Assembly (NCBI RefSeq): GCF_029624125.1
Contig: NZ_JARSBN010000010.1
Span: 1-64,000 of the forward strand
Reading direction: 5' to 3'
DNA length: 64,000 nucleotides
From: Winogradskyella marincola
GTDB lineage: Bacteria; Bacteroidota; Bacteroidia; Flavobacteriales; Flavobacteriaceae
Shown: piece after piece, positions 1 through 8,499 of the stretch
How positions within the stretch are numbered: the first letter of the stretch is position 1
Layout of the letters: each line of letters opens with the position of its first letter
Program-made: the position numbers and the translations under genes
Notes under the pieces: generated by a model
What the model was told of the DNA's origin: nothing
Seen by the model: the letters and a program-made list of their open reading frames with translations, nothing else
The model's database searches: none

Positions 1-57
1 TCTGAATACCGTCTGATTACTTTGTCGTTTTTATACATAATGTTTAAAATTATGTAG

Positions 58-2124
58 CCTTTATTCAGGACGGGTCAAGGCTTACCATTACGTTGCGATA
101 TAGAAATAGTAAATGACGAACTGTATGTTATAGATGATAATGGCGCGCTATTCGAGTATAACCCAACCGAAAAAGAAAGCACACGCATACAGCACACGCT
201 ATTTCATCAAAAACAAACCCTTATAGAAAACTGTTTGTTTGGTGTAGATATAAACCCTAATTCTGTAAAAATATGTCGTTTAAGGCTTTGGATAGAGTTA
301 CTTAAAAACGCCTATTACACCAAAGAAAACCGTTTACAAACACTACCTAATATAGATATTAATATTAAGTGTGGTAACTCTTTAATAAGCCGTTTTAGTT
401 TAGACGACGATTTAAAAGACGCCTTTAAAGGTAAACAAGTAAACTACAACTTTAAAGACTATAAAAACGCTGTTGCAGAGTATAAAGACACCAATAGCAA
501 AGACCGTAAACGCGAAGTATTACAAATTATAGACGAGGTAAAACACAACTTTACAAGTACATTAGACAATACCTTTATAGCTAAATTCCAGAAAGCACAA
601 GGCGAACTTATTAACGAGCAAGAACGCCAAAACAACCTAAAACAATTTGGCGAAAAAATAACTAAAAAAGACAAAGACGCACTAAAAAAACTAAAAACAA
701 AAGCCGAAAATGCACTTATAGAAAAAGAAGAAATAGTAAACAATGCTATTTACCACAATGCGTTTGAGTGGCGTTTTGAGTTTCCAGAAGTATTAGCAGA
801 TGATGGCTCGTATATTGGGTTTGATGCAGTAATTGGGAATCCACCTTATATTAAAGAGCGTGATGCAAAAGATATTTTTGCACCAATACGCAAAAGTCCT
901 AAATGGCAAGAATACCTTCAAGGAAAAATGGATTTGTGGTATTTCTTTTTACACCAAGCCTTTAATATCGCTTCCAAAGACGCTTATATCTCGTATATAA
1001 CAAATTCTTATTGGGTAAAAAGCGATGGCTCAAAAAGGCTTATTAATAGAATTTTCAATGAAAAGACTTTAAATGAAATTATTTATTTTGATGATTATCC
1101 AATTTTTGAAGAAGTATCTGGTAAGCATATGATTCATTCTTACTTTAATTCATTAATTACTGATGACTATGAAGTAAAGTTAGTTATAGTTGACACAAAA
1201 GATTTTAGCAAAGATATTAATAAGGAAACAGTCTTACACTATAACAACAAGGTGATAGTAAATAATGATTCTATAACTTTAGATGCTAGTTCAAGTGCAT
1301 TATTTAATAGTTGTATTAAATTAGGAGAATTATATAATACTTCTGTTGGCATACAAGAAAGTTCAGATAAGGTTGCTTCTAAAAATATACCTAGCGAATT
1401 AGAATCTCGATTCAAAGGTGGTGAAGGAGTATTTGTAATTAATAAAAATGAAGTAGAAAGTTTAAACTTAAACGAAAGTGAAATTAAATTATTAAAGCCA
1501 TATTTAAACACTCATAATGTTGTAAGGTATGGTGTTAATTTTACAGATGAGTATTTAGTCTTTTCAGACAAACAAATAAGAAAGGATATTGAAGAAAATA
1601 AATATCCAAACTTAAAAAAACATTTAGATAATGTATCGCACTTTATTACATCTTCTAATGCACCTTATGGTTTGCATAGAGATAGAAGTTCTAAAGTGAA
1701 TCCTTTTGATATGCCAAAACTTATTTGTCCTGGTATGTTCAAGTATCCACATTTTACATATGATGACAAACAATATTATGTTGGTTTTTCTTTTTCCGTT
1801 ATTTGGCAAAAAAACAAAGAATATGATTTGAAATACCTTTTAGGCATTCTTAACTCAAAACTTGGCGAGTATTGGTTTAACACTAACGGTAAAAAAAGAG
1901 GTGTTGGTGTTGATATTGGGGTAAAAGTTTTTAGACAATTTCCTGTAAAGAAAGCATCTTTACAACAGCAAAATATTATAATAAGTTTAGTCGACAATGC
2001 TTTATCTCTAAAAAAAGACAACCCAGAAGCAGACACTACAGTATTAGAAGCAGAAATAGACCGAATGGTATATAAGTTATATGGATTAACAGATGAAGAA
2101 ATCTCAATAGTTGAAAACTCTTGA
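58..2124 (+). CDS. Type IIG (Eco57I-like) restriction-modification methylase, 5'-truncated
   Basis: C-terminal part of a fused restriction-modification protein that would methylate adenine N6 in its target site. The adenine-methylase motif IV, NPPY, is at 838-849, preceded by a family signature (FGVDINPNSVKICRLRLWIEL region, from 238) and followed by a target-recognition-like C-terminal half. The frame is open from position 58, but an in-frame TAG lies at 55-57, and the upstream bases are not coding in any frame I read. The first usable start is TTG at 235. The family normally carries a nuclease domain and the SAM-binding DPAVGSG motif before this point; both are absent. So it is a fragment, probably inactive unless it is complemented elsewhere. 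Bases 34-56 form a short palindrome (TACATAA/TTATGTA) next to the break. Confidence 0.8.
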   Translation, partial: PLFRTGQGLPLRCDIEIVNDELYVIDDNGALFEYNPTEKESTRIQHTLFHQKQTLIENCLFGVDINPNSVKICRLRLWIELLKNAYYTKENRLQTLPNIDINIKCGNSLISRFSLDDDLKDAFKGKQVNYNFKDYKNAVAEYKDTNSKDRKREVLQIIDEVKHNFTSTLDNTFIAKFQKAQGELINEQERQNNLKQFGEKITKKDKDALKKLKTKAENALIEKEEIVNNAIYHNAFEWRFEFPEVLADDGSYIGFDAVIGNPPYIKERDAKDIFAPIRKSPKWQEYLQGKMDLWYFFLHQAFNIASKDAYISYITNSYWVKSDGSKRLINRIFNEKTLNEIIYFDDYPIFEEVSGKHMIHSYFNSLITDDYEVKLVIVDTKDFSKDINKETVLHYNNKVIVNNDSITLDASSSALFNSCIKLGELYNTSVGIQESSDKVASKNIPSELESRFKGGEGVFVINKNEVESLNLNESEIKLLKPYLNTHNVVRYGVNFTDEYLVFSDKQIRKDIEENKYPNLKKHLDNVSHFITSSNAPYGLHRDRSSKVNPFDMPKLICPGMFKYPHFTYDDKQYYVGFSFSVIWQKNKEYDLKYLLGILNSKLGEYWFNTNGKKRGVGVDIGVKVFRQFPVKKASLQQQNIIISLVDNALSLKKDNPEADTTVLEAEIDRMVYKLYGLTDEEISIVENS

Positions 2125-2127
2125 GAT

Positions 2128-2187
2128 TCATGAGTACATTAATATAAAATGTAAATAATACGAGCTAAATTGATATAGTAGAGCAAT
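2128..2187 (+). repeat. Direct repeat, copy 1
   Basis: Begins four bases after the methylase stop. It matches 5458-5513 over nearly its whole length: both contain GAGTACATTAAT, then CGAGCTAAAT, then TAGTRGAGCAAYC, with small gaps. It sits on the left side of the nuclease and first Fic gene. Confidence 0.7.
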
Positions 2188-2204
2188 CATCAAAATAAAA
2201 AGAA

Positions 2205-3848
2205 GTGCCTTTAGAAGAAAAAAAATATGACATAGAAGCCAATAACGATTGGGCTAAAAATGTAAAAGGAGAACACTTGTTTATCGATGATGCTCAAAGC
2301 GGTCGTAAAGGCTACTTCTGTATAGGCTGCGATAAGCAAATGGAAGCGGTTATAAGAAAGAAAAACCCAAAACATAGGTCTTACTTTCGTCACGTTCCTG
2401 TAGATGTAGAAAAAGACAATACACCTTGTACTTTTAGTAATCTTCAATATAGAGAAACGTTAGCAACAGATATTCTACAAAGAATAAAAACTATAAAAGT
2501 GCCTAATGTCTATAAATACCCACCAAGAGGTGAAGATGGCGCACCAATGCTGTTAGAAAAAGCAAAATTTGTAACCGCAAATAAAGTTAAATCTCAATTA
2601 ACCTTTTATGAAGATATTAATGGAGCTATTAAGTTTGGTAAAAATCCAGAAGTCGAAGACAGATACCTTTTAATTAGACCAGATGTTACTTTTTTTGATG
2701 CTAATAATATCCCTGTTTTATTAATAGAATTAGTAGTCACTCATAAAGTAAAAGAAGAAAAGAAAATTAAATTAAGACGGTTAGGTATTGATACGGTAAG
2801 TATTATAGTGCCAAAATCTTCCGCACAAGACATTGAAGACAATTTTAAAACAACTAAAAGAGTAAAGTGGGAATATAATGGAATCGAAGCAAACACCAAA
2901 TATATACGAGTTTCCTCTGGAACTTCAGAAGGAGTATTGGAATTTGATGAATACCAAAGAAGAGTTTTTGAAGAATCGCTCAGCTGCCGCAAAACGAGAC
3001 TTAATAACACGCTACGAACTATTAAAAAATGCCTTCAATCAGAACCTTACCGAAGAGCTGAATACGACTTTGAATCTGAAATATCAAGAATTGAGAGCGC
3101 TACAAAAGAAGCTGAACAGAGACTCACAGATTTGGAAAAACGATTTGAGAGAGAAGTTCTTGAAAGCCTTACAGAACGATATAGAGACTTTGAACTCAAA
3201 CAAAAAGAATTTAGAGTGGAGAGAGAAAAATTTCAAAACAGAGTTGAAAAACTGGAAAAAAGATACCTTGCAAAAATTAAAGAAATTAGAGACCAGCAAG
3301 AATCAGTTGACCAACATAGAGCAATCGAACTTAAAGACAATCGAACTGAAGCAGAAATTAGAGAAGACTTTAGCCAATACACAGAAAGATTGGAAGGAGA
3401 TTTTAGATCACGAAGAGACAGAATTACAAAACTTATCGAATCTGAAAGAAGAAGTCTTGATGAATTTAGTGGAGAGCACAACAGCCTACCAGAACAGTTT
3501 AGATATCTTGATGGAGTCGCACGACAAGAGTTTGAAACAGCAAGAACAAGCCTTGAGCAACAAGAAAGAGACCTACCAGAACAGTTTAGAGGACTTGAAG
3601 AGCAAGAACAAAGAGAGTTTGAAACAGCAAGAGAAAAACTTAAAAAAGAAGAAGCAGAACTTGAAAAAACAGTTAGAGAAGAATTTTATAGAACAATCCA
3701 AACAAATCCCAGAGAACTACCCAAAGGAATTAGAACCATATTGGAAGCACAAAGAGTTGGTCACGATTTCGAAGATGCTAAACGCAAAGAACAACGTTAT
3801 AAATCAGCACGAGAACTTTTTAATAAGGGAACTTGGAAAACATGGTAA
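2205..3848 (+). CDS. CoiA-like nuclease with long C-terminal coiled coil
   Basis: 547 aa. The N-terminus has a zinc-ribbon-like cluster (C39-x2-C42, then H57 and H63) as in CoiA-type proteins. A PD-(D/E)xK-like core follows: RPD at 158-160 and IELVV with E175, where the last catalytic position is not lysine. Residues from about 290 to 510 are a highly charged coiled coil rich in E, R, K and Q. GTG at 2205 is the first start after an in-frame TAA (2196). Third codon positions in this frame are A/T-rich, as in the neighbours, which supports it over a 337-aa open frame (2878-3891) on the same strand. The role is unknown; a DNA-end-processing or defence nuclease is an inference from the fold and from the methylase and Fic neighbours. 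Confidence 0.7.
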   Translation: MPLEEKKYDIEANNDWAKNVKGEHLFIDDAQSGRKGYFCIGCDKQMEAVIRKKNPKHRSYFRHVPVDVEKDNTPCTFSNLQYRETLATDILQRIKTIKVPNVYKYPPRGEDGAPMLLEKAKFVTANKVKSQLTFYEDINGAIKFGKNPEVEDRYLLIRPDVTFFDANNIPVLLIELVVTHKVKEEKKIKLRRLGIDTVSIIVPKSSAQDIEDNFKTTKRVKWEYNGIEANTKYIRVSSGTSEGVLEFDEYQRRVFEESLSCRKTRLNNTLRTIKKCLQSEPYRRAEYDFESEISRIESATKEAEQRLTDLEKRFEREVLESLTERYRDFELKQKEFRVEREKFQNRVEKLEKRYLAKIKEIRDQQESVDQHRAIELKDNRTEAEIREDFSQYTERLEGDFRSRRDRITKLIESERRSLDEFSGEHNSLPEQFRYLDGVARQEFETARTSLEQQERDLPEQFRGLEEQEQREFETAREKLKKEEAELEKTVREEFYRTIQTNPRELPKGIRTILEAQRVGHDFEDAKRKEQRYKSARELFNKGTWKTW

Positions 3849-3957
3849 AACATTAGATTGGTTTATGGTTAAAATGGAAGAAACCAATTAAAATTATAGC
3901 AAGTTTTCAAAAGCAAACTACACCACTTAAACAGACTAGAGTGTTTTGGCAAAAAAA

Positions 3958-4755
3958 CTATGCCTCGTTTGTCCTACGGATTAAATAATCAGTCATACCT
4001 TCTGCAAAATATTTTACCAAAAGCATATCAGAGTTTTCCTGCTCACAATTTACAATAGTGGTAATATACTCTATCTGCTCTTCTTGATTTGTTATTTCAG
4101 GAAAAATAGGCGGACAACCATTTTGCATCAATACTGCACCTATTACAATTCTACAAACCCTACCATTTCCATCAGCAAAAGGATGTAATTCATTTAAAAA
4201 CTTGTTATGAAAGTATGCTATTCTTGTTAGTATATGCTTATCTTCTGTAGTGTTATCTATATCAGAAAAACGATTATCAAACATACCAACCCAAGTGCCC
4301 ATTACATTTTCTAAATTATAATGAGCTATATATTCTTTATCTTCAAAAAAAGGCTGTCTTGACCCTATAGTTGGTATATTTCTATAATTACCTACCAATT
4401 CAGGTTTAAATTCAGTTTCCCAAGCTAAAGGACTTTCCATTAAACAACGATGTACCTCTTTTATTGAATCTTCTGTTAAACTAAAATTATTTAAAGAATC
4501 TAATAGACTTTTAAGAACGCTTTGATGATCAGAAATTCCCATTAATGAGTTAAGGTTTACACCTCTAACGGTTTCATTATTTAAAAACCTGATAGTATCA
4601 CCATATTGCAGTTTAGAGTCTTCTACTCTTGCAGAATAGAAAGAGTAATCATTAATTAATGAATCTCTAAACGACTCTGTCCAATTGTCTCTAGGGTACT
4701 TTTCTTGAAAATCTGAAAGTGCTTTATTAAAATTTAATAAATAATCAGGTAACAT
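3958..4755 (-). CDS. Fic family protein (predicted AMP-transferase)
   Basis: 265 aa. The full Fic motif HPFADGNGRVCR starts at H191; the histidine is the catalytic base and the DGNGR loop binds nucleotide phosphates. Fic enzymes usually transfer AMP to a hydroxyl on a target protein. An N-terminal SARVED stretch (41-46) lies where class II Fic proteins carry the inhibitory S/T-x3-E-G/N motif; the glutamate is present but the last residue is D. A 70-aa gene ends 2 bp upstream, so the two are probably co-transcribed and perhaps functionally paired. Toxin, immunity or regulatory roles cannot be told apart from sequence. Confidence 0.88.
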   Translation of the reverse strand: MLPDYLLNFNKALSDFQEKYPRDNWTESFRDSLINDYSFYSARVEDSKLQYGDTIRFLNNETVRGVNLNSLMGISDHQSVLKSLLDSLNNFSLTEDSIKEVHRCLMESPLAWETEFKPELVGNYRNIPTIGSRQPFFEDKEYIAHYNLENVMGTWVGMFDNRFSDIDNTTEDKHILTRIAYFHNKFLNELHPFADGNGRVCRIVIGAVLMQNGCPPIFPEITNQEEQIEYITTIVNCEQENSDMLLVKYFAEGMTDYLIRRTNEA

Positions 4756-4757
4756 TA

Positions 4758-4970
4758 TTACCCATTGTATTTATTAAACATAAAACGAGTCCAACGTTTA
4801 ATGTCGTGTGGGTAAGCAAATAAGCTATCATCCTTTTTAAAAAACGTTTTTCCAAAAAAGTATAATTGAAAATCTCTTTTAAAGGTAAAAGGTATGCTGT
4901 CAACAGGTACAGCTTCTTTTGTAGTTGATAATTTTTTTAAAGATAATATGTCTTGTCTTGTAACTAACAT
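4758..4970 (-). CDS. Small protein paired with Fic
   Basis: 70 aa, rich in basic and aromatic residues, no membrane segment. It ends 2 bp before the Fic start and is very likely in the same transcript. A small gene directly upstream of fic is the layout of class I Fic toxin-antitoxin pairs. The stretch STTKEA is close to the class I inhibitory motif S/T-x3-E-G/N but ends in A. I do not recognise the family; an antitoxin role is a hypothesis only. Confidence 0.6.
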   Translation of the reverse strand: MLVTRQDILSLKKLSTTKEAVPVDSIPFTFKRDFQLYFFGKTFFKKDDSLFAYPHDIKRWTRFMFNKYNG

Positions 4971-5252
4971 AGGGCAAATGTATTAATTTGTTTTGAAATG
5001 TCAACAACTACATTATAAATTTTAACTATTCGTTAATTATTAATAACCAATCAATTGTACAACTTAAACTATATATGATACATCAAATTATATACCAATA
5101 TAATAAATATATCTTTATTCTCATCTACTTTTACAACTTATAAAAAAGTCCACACAACCCAAAACCCAGTTTTTTGCGAAAAAGCAAAAACCCTCTGTCT
5201 TTTGTGTTGTTCCGCGCGCCATATAAGTTTAGCGTTTTTTTGTCTTTAAGGT

Positions 5253-5309
5253 AATAGCATATTACAGCTTTGGTTTTCATAAAATCAAACCAAACTGCAA
5301 TAAGCTATT
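5253..5309. repeat. Imperfect inverted repeat
   Basis: The left arm AATAGCATATTACAGCTTTG pairs with the right arm CAAACTGCAATAAGCTATT, with a few mismatches and one bulge. There is no T-tract, so it is more likely a repeat or recombination structure than a terminator. Confidence 0.6.
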
Positions 5310-5353
5310 CAGTTATTATTTTATCATAAAACCCTAAACTCACCCAAGCTATG

Positions 5354-5408
5354 TTTACATAATGCGTAGTTATAGCAACTAAAAGCGCTATAACGGTCAT
5401 TATGTAAA
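5354..5408. repeat. Imperfect inverted repeat
   Basis: The arms TTTACATAATG + GTTATAGC and GCTATAAC + CATTATGTAAA are complementary, interrupted by unequal spacers (CGTA versus GGT) and a loop of about 10 bases. Paired blocks with an asymmetric bulge recall recombination sites, but no associated recombinase is visible. Confidence 0.65.
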
Positions 5409-5457
5409 ATAGCCACGCACCAACCGCACAAATCGGAACAATAATTAAACTGTGGAT

Positions 5458-5513
5458 ATTCACGAGTACATTAATTTAAAATAAAAATGAAACGAGCTAA
5501 ATAGTGGAGCAAC
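5458..5513 (+). repeat. Direct repeat, copy 2
   Basis: Same orientation and order of blocks as 2128-2187. Together the copies bracket 3.3 kb holding the CoiA-like nuclease, the Fic gene and its small partner. A weaker third copy starts near 5551 (TTCACGAGCACC...GGAGCGAGTAAAT). Confidence 0.7.
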
Positions 5514-5650
5514 CCCTACTTTAGTTTCGTCTAAAATTAAAATTCGCCGCTATTCACGAGCACCGTTAAAAAAAACAGAAATGGAGCGAGTAAATATCCG
5601 CTATAGCCAACGCTCACATTGGAACTTTAAACAAAATTTAGAAAATATTA

Positions 5651-6733
5651 TTAAGCCTCTAACACAGCCATTAATCTATGGTTGAGATATAGTTTTTCTT
5701 TACCTACCTTTTCAGAAATTAAAAACCCAGCTTCTTCTAATTCTATTAAATAATTACCAACGGTTTTTGGTGTACCTAATTTGGCATCAATTAAAAACTG
5801 CCTTTTAGTGTATGGTAATCTAAATAGTATTTCAACCAATTCTTTAGTATATACTTTAGGTAGTGTCTCTCTTATTTCATTAGCCATTTGTTCCATTAAA
5901 TCAGTAACATCCTTTAAACGTTGTAATCCTTTGTTAGCTGTATATTCTACCATTTCAAGCATATACAATATCCAACCTTCCCAATCATTATTTTCCGTTA
6001 CTTCTCGTAATTTAGTATAGTATTCAGCTCTATTGTTAATAATATATTCACTTAAATAAATAGCAGGTGTATCTAATAGTTTTTCAAGTTTTAAATATAA
6101 AAGCAACAAAATACGACCTGTTCTACCATTACCATCACTAAAAGGGTGTATAGCTTCAAATTGATAATGCATTAATGCCATTTTAATTAATGGGTCTACA
6201 ATATCTTCCCCATTTATAAAAGTTTCAAGATTAGCCATCTTTTCTCGTATTACAGCTTCACCAGTTGGTGGTGTGTAAATGGTTTCACCATTAGCATTTT
6301 TTAAAGCAGTCCCTGGTGTTGTTCTAATACCTGCGTTATTCTTTTTAATGCTTTGTACAATTTGAACACATAAATTAGTAGATATAAATGGACGTTTATC
6401 TATCTCTTGTAAACCATTCCAAAGTGCTTCCTTATAACTTATAACTTCTTTAGTAGCTGGATTATCAAATTTTTTATCTGCTACTAAAGATTTATACAAA
6501 TCGTCATTAGTAGTTATTATGTTTTCTATTTCAGAACTGGCTTTAGCTTCTTGTAAATGAATGGTATCTAAAAACAATGTTGGGTTTGGTAAATTGGTAA
6601 GCATACCATTTAGTTGTGCTAATGCTCTACTGGCATCAATAGTTTTACGTAATACTTTAGTGGTTTCTAAAGTTGTTTTAGGTGGTAACAGTGGTAAACT
6701 ATTATATGGTGTGTTTCTATTAAATTTAGCCAT
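5651..6733 (-). CDS. Fic/DOC family protein, class II
   Basis: 360 aa. An N-terminal Fic_N-type region carries the class II autoinhibitory motif SSEIEN (S66-x3-E70-N71). The Fic core has HPFSDGNGRTGR with catalytic H196. The C-terminal about 80 residues resemble a winged helix (RQFLIDAKLGTPKTVGNYL region), as in the chromosomal self-regulating Fic proteins of many bacteria. Direct repeats just upstream (6738-6782) could be its own operator. It probably AMPylates a protein target or itself; the target is unknown. Complete, and similar in length to the family. Confidence 0.9.
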   Translation of the reverse strand: MAKFNRNTPYNSLPLLPPKTTLETTKVLRKTIDASRALAQLNGMLTNLPNPTLFLDTIHLQEAKASSEIENIITTNDDLYKSLVADKKFDNPATKEVISYKEALWNGLQEIDKRPFISTNLCVQIVQSIKKNNAGIRTTPGTALKNANGETIYTPPTGEAVIREKMANLETFINGEDIVDPLIKMALMHYQFEAIHPFSDGNGRTGRILLLLYLKLEKLLDTPAIYLSEYIINNRAEYYTKLREVTENNDWEGWILYMLEMVEYTANKGLQRLKDVTDLMEQMANEIRETLPKVYTKELVEILFRLPYTKRQFLIDAKLGTPKTVGNYLIELEEAGFLISEKVGKEKLYLNHRLMAVLEA

Positions 6734-6737
6734 TTTA

Positions 6738-6825
6738 AACGAGGGTAAATATTACTTGTATTCTCTTAACGAGGGTAAATATACTATTTTTTTACCTTTG
6801 TTCAAGTAATAGAGGTAACTATTAC
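6738..6825 (-). promoter_or_regulatory. Candidate promoter and operator of the class II fic gene
   Basis: The 15-mer AACGAGGGTAAATAT occurs at 6738-6752 and 6768-6782, 30 bp apart, with a degenerate third copy near 6812. On the minus strand the second copy overlaps a -7-like element (TATATTTA) with a TTG about 20 bases further upstream. Overlap of repeat and promoter suggests autoregulation by the winged-helix C-terminus of Fic; this is inferred. Confidence 0.45.
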
Positions 6826-6836
6826 ACTCGTTAAAA

Positions 6837-7439
6837 CTAACCTTTTAACCCAAGTTGTTCTTTAATTTGAAAATCATAAAGCTTGTAATCTGCGCCAAAA
6901 CCAATTTCACCTAACTCAATCGCCTTATGCTTTCGATAATACCAATATGAATTATAAATGCCACCTTTTAAATACAAATCAATAATATGCTTATCAGCTT
7001 CAAATTGATGTCTAATATCTTGTACATAAAAATAATCTGTACCTACTTTAGCTTTTAAAAAATGTAACGTAATGTTTTCACCAATCTTTGGTAAATAACT
7101 TAATGGCTTACAATTAAAAGTAGCGTAGCGTTTAAAGTATTCAACATTTATAATCAATTCGGTTTTTCTAAAATCAAAATGATAATCAAATTTATAATCA
7201 AAAAGATAGTCATAAATTTCTTTAAGTTGTTTTCGTAAATGGTAAGATTTTATACCTGTTTCAGACTCAATTTGTTTTAAAGTAGGATATGGCAAATCAT
7301 CATCGTAGTAATAATCTTTAGCATTTAAAAAATCAATTAATGGTTTATACTTTTCATTATTACTAAATTCTTTGTTTATCTGTGGCATAATTGATATTAT
7401 ATCAACAAGTATCTGCTTTACTGAAATTTGATGTTCCAT
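6837..7439 (-). CDS. Hypothetical protein
   Basis: About 200 aa if started at the ATG at 7439 (MEHQISVKQ). The frame is open 66 bases further up, but that extension is a hydrophobic, low-quality stretch. Rich in Y, F, K and D; residues about 55-80 (TLKQIESETGIKSYHLRKQL region) read like a helix-turn-helix. No signal peptide or membrane segment after the chosen start. It lies upstream of the class II fic gene in the same direction, about 100 bp away. Family not recognised. Confidence 0.6.
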   Translation of the reverse strand: MEHQISVKQILVDIISIMPQINKEFSNNEKYKPLIDFLNAKDYYYDDDLPYPTLKQIESETGIKSYHLRKQLKEIYDYLFDYKFDYHFDFRKTELIINVEYFKRYATFNCKPLSYLPKIGENITLHFLKAKVGTDYFYVQDIRHQFEADKHIIDLYLKGGIYNSYWYYRKHKAIELGEIGFGADYKLYDFQIKEQLGLKG

Positions 7440-7693
7440 AATATTTGAGTTTAGTAACTTAAAAATAAAAAAAGATAGCAAATATAGGTAGCTACCTAAT
7501 GCCAACGCTATATGCTATAAAGGTCAAGCCCTAAAGGGTTTTAAATAAAACTTTTTTCAAAATAGTTCTTCTATTTCATTAAACATATTAATATAAAAAA
7601 CTCTTATTCAAAAACCTTGACAGCATCATCCACGCTACCAAAGCATCAGCTTTCTTTTTTTGTTTTCTTTAAAAAAATAATAGTAAAAAGAAA

Positions 7694-7721
7694 AAGCCCT
7701 ATGATACAAAACCATAGGACT
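7694..7721 (-). terminator. Rho-independent terminator of the MARLKG-family gene
   Basis: On the minus strand the stem AGTCCTATG/CATAGGGCT with a 9-base loop is followed by TTTTTCTTTTT. It lies about 30 bp past the stop of the gene at 7750. Confidence 0.65.
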
Positions 7722-7749
7722 CTTTCAGCTTCAAAGGTCAGAATGAAAC

Positions 7750-8499
7750 TTATGCCACTTCTACGATGTTTAAAACGTTATATGCGCCATTTTTAAGCGG
7801 ATACTGAACACCGTTAATCTCTTGAAAGAACTCTACTAATAAAAGAAATACATTGTTTCCTGTACCTGTTGGTACACCTGCTGGAGTTAATGTTTGCGAT
7901 GCAGAAGTCGAATCAATTGGAATATTTACAGTCGGACTGTACTCAATCGCATTTTCTGTAGTATCAAAATCAACTTTTAAGAAAGCCGAAGTAAAACTAA
8001 CGTGAGTTGCACCATTTGGATAAGCAATATCGTTTGTAGGTGTTAAATTTGGGATTGAAATTTCACCTGTAGAACCATCAACGCTAAAAGGAGCAAATAA
8101 AACCGCACTTAAAACAGCTCTATTATTAAAATCAAAGCCTTTTAAAGCCGCTTTACCTTCTGGTGTTGCCAATCCTGTTGCCACATTTCTTTCACCTCTT
8201 ATAGAGGATGTATCGAAGTTTTTAATTTTCGTCATTACTTGCGTAACACGACTTGAAACTCTATTATCTTTTGCTTTAATCATTAAGTTTCTTGCAGAAG
8301 TTCTTAATAATTTTCCAGAAGATGCAGAACGACCAAATTCAGAACCGTTTTCTCGCGTACGCTCAAACGCTGGATCATTTTGAATACGCTCTTTTGAAAC
8401 ACCGCTTTTAGTCTTTACCAAATAGCCTTCTTTACCCTTGTAAAACGTCAAATTATCTAACGTACCTTCGAGTTTAATAATACCTTTTAATCTTGCCAT
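7750..8499 (-). CDS. Conserved Bacteroidota protein of unknown function (MARLKG-type)
   Basis: 249 aa starting MARLKGIIKLEG at the ATG at 8499; the in-frame ATG at 8619 adds 40 residues that do not look conserved. The N-terminal half is basic (TRENGSEFGRSASSGKLL, SSRVTQVMTKIKN) and the C-terminal half reads as a beta-rich domain. From memory this family recurs in Bacteroidota genomes without a known function. Here it sits divergently from a small HTH-like gene (8710), with a 210-bp shared upstream region containing direct repeats (TATAAGAGCTT near 8559 and 8643; CTTCCGAA twice near 8567 and 8592). A DNA-associated or phage-derived role is possible but unproven. Confidence 0.65.
   Translation of the reverse strand: MARLKGIIKLEGTLDNLTFYKGKEGYLVKTKSGVSKERIQNDPAFERTRENGSEFGRSASSGKLLRTSARNLMIKAKDNRVSSRVTQVMTKIKNFDTSSIRGERNVATGLATPEGKAALKGFDFNNRAVLSAVLFAPFSVDGSTGEISIPNLTPTNDIAYPNGATHVSFTSAFLKVDFDTTENAIEYSPTVNIPIDSTSASQTLTPAGVPTGTGNNVFLLLVEFFQEINGVQYPLKNGAYNVLNIVEVA

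Larger units (their letters stand above)
4971..5650. other. Palindrome-rich intergenic region
   Basis: 680 bp without a convincing gene. It holds a short hairpin (GTTTTTTGC/GCAAAAAC near 5168-5190), a GC-rich GCGCGCCATATAA stretch near 5214, two long imperfect inverted repeats (5253-5309, 5354-5408), copy 2 of the direct repeat (5458-5513) and a shorter degenerate third copy (about 5551-5595). The first 190 bases are plain AT-rich DNA. It looks like accumulated repeat or mobile-element debris. Confidence 0.6.

Noticed and set aside
2878-3891. 337-aa plus-strand open frame overlapping the CoiA-like gene
   Set aside because: Its third codon positions are richer in G/C than those of neighbouring genes, it lacks its own domain, and coiled-coil DNA easily leaves other frames open. 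Kept only as a finding.
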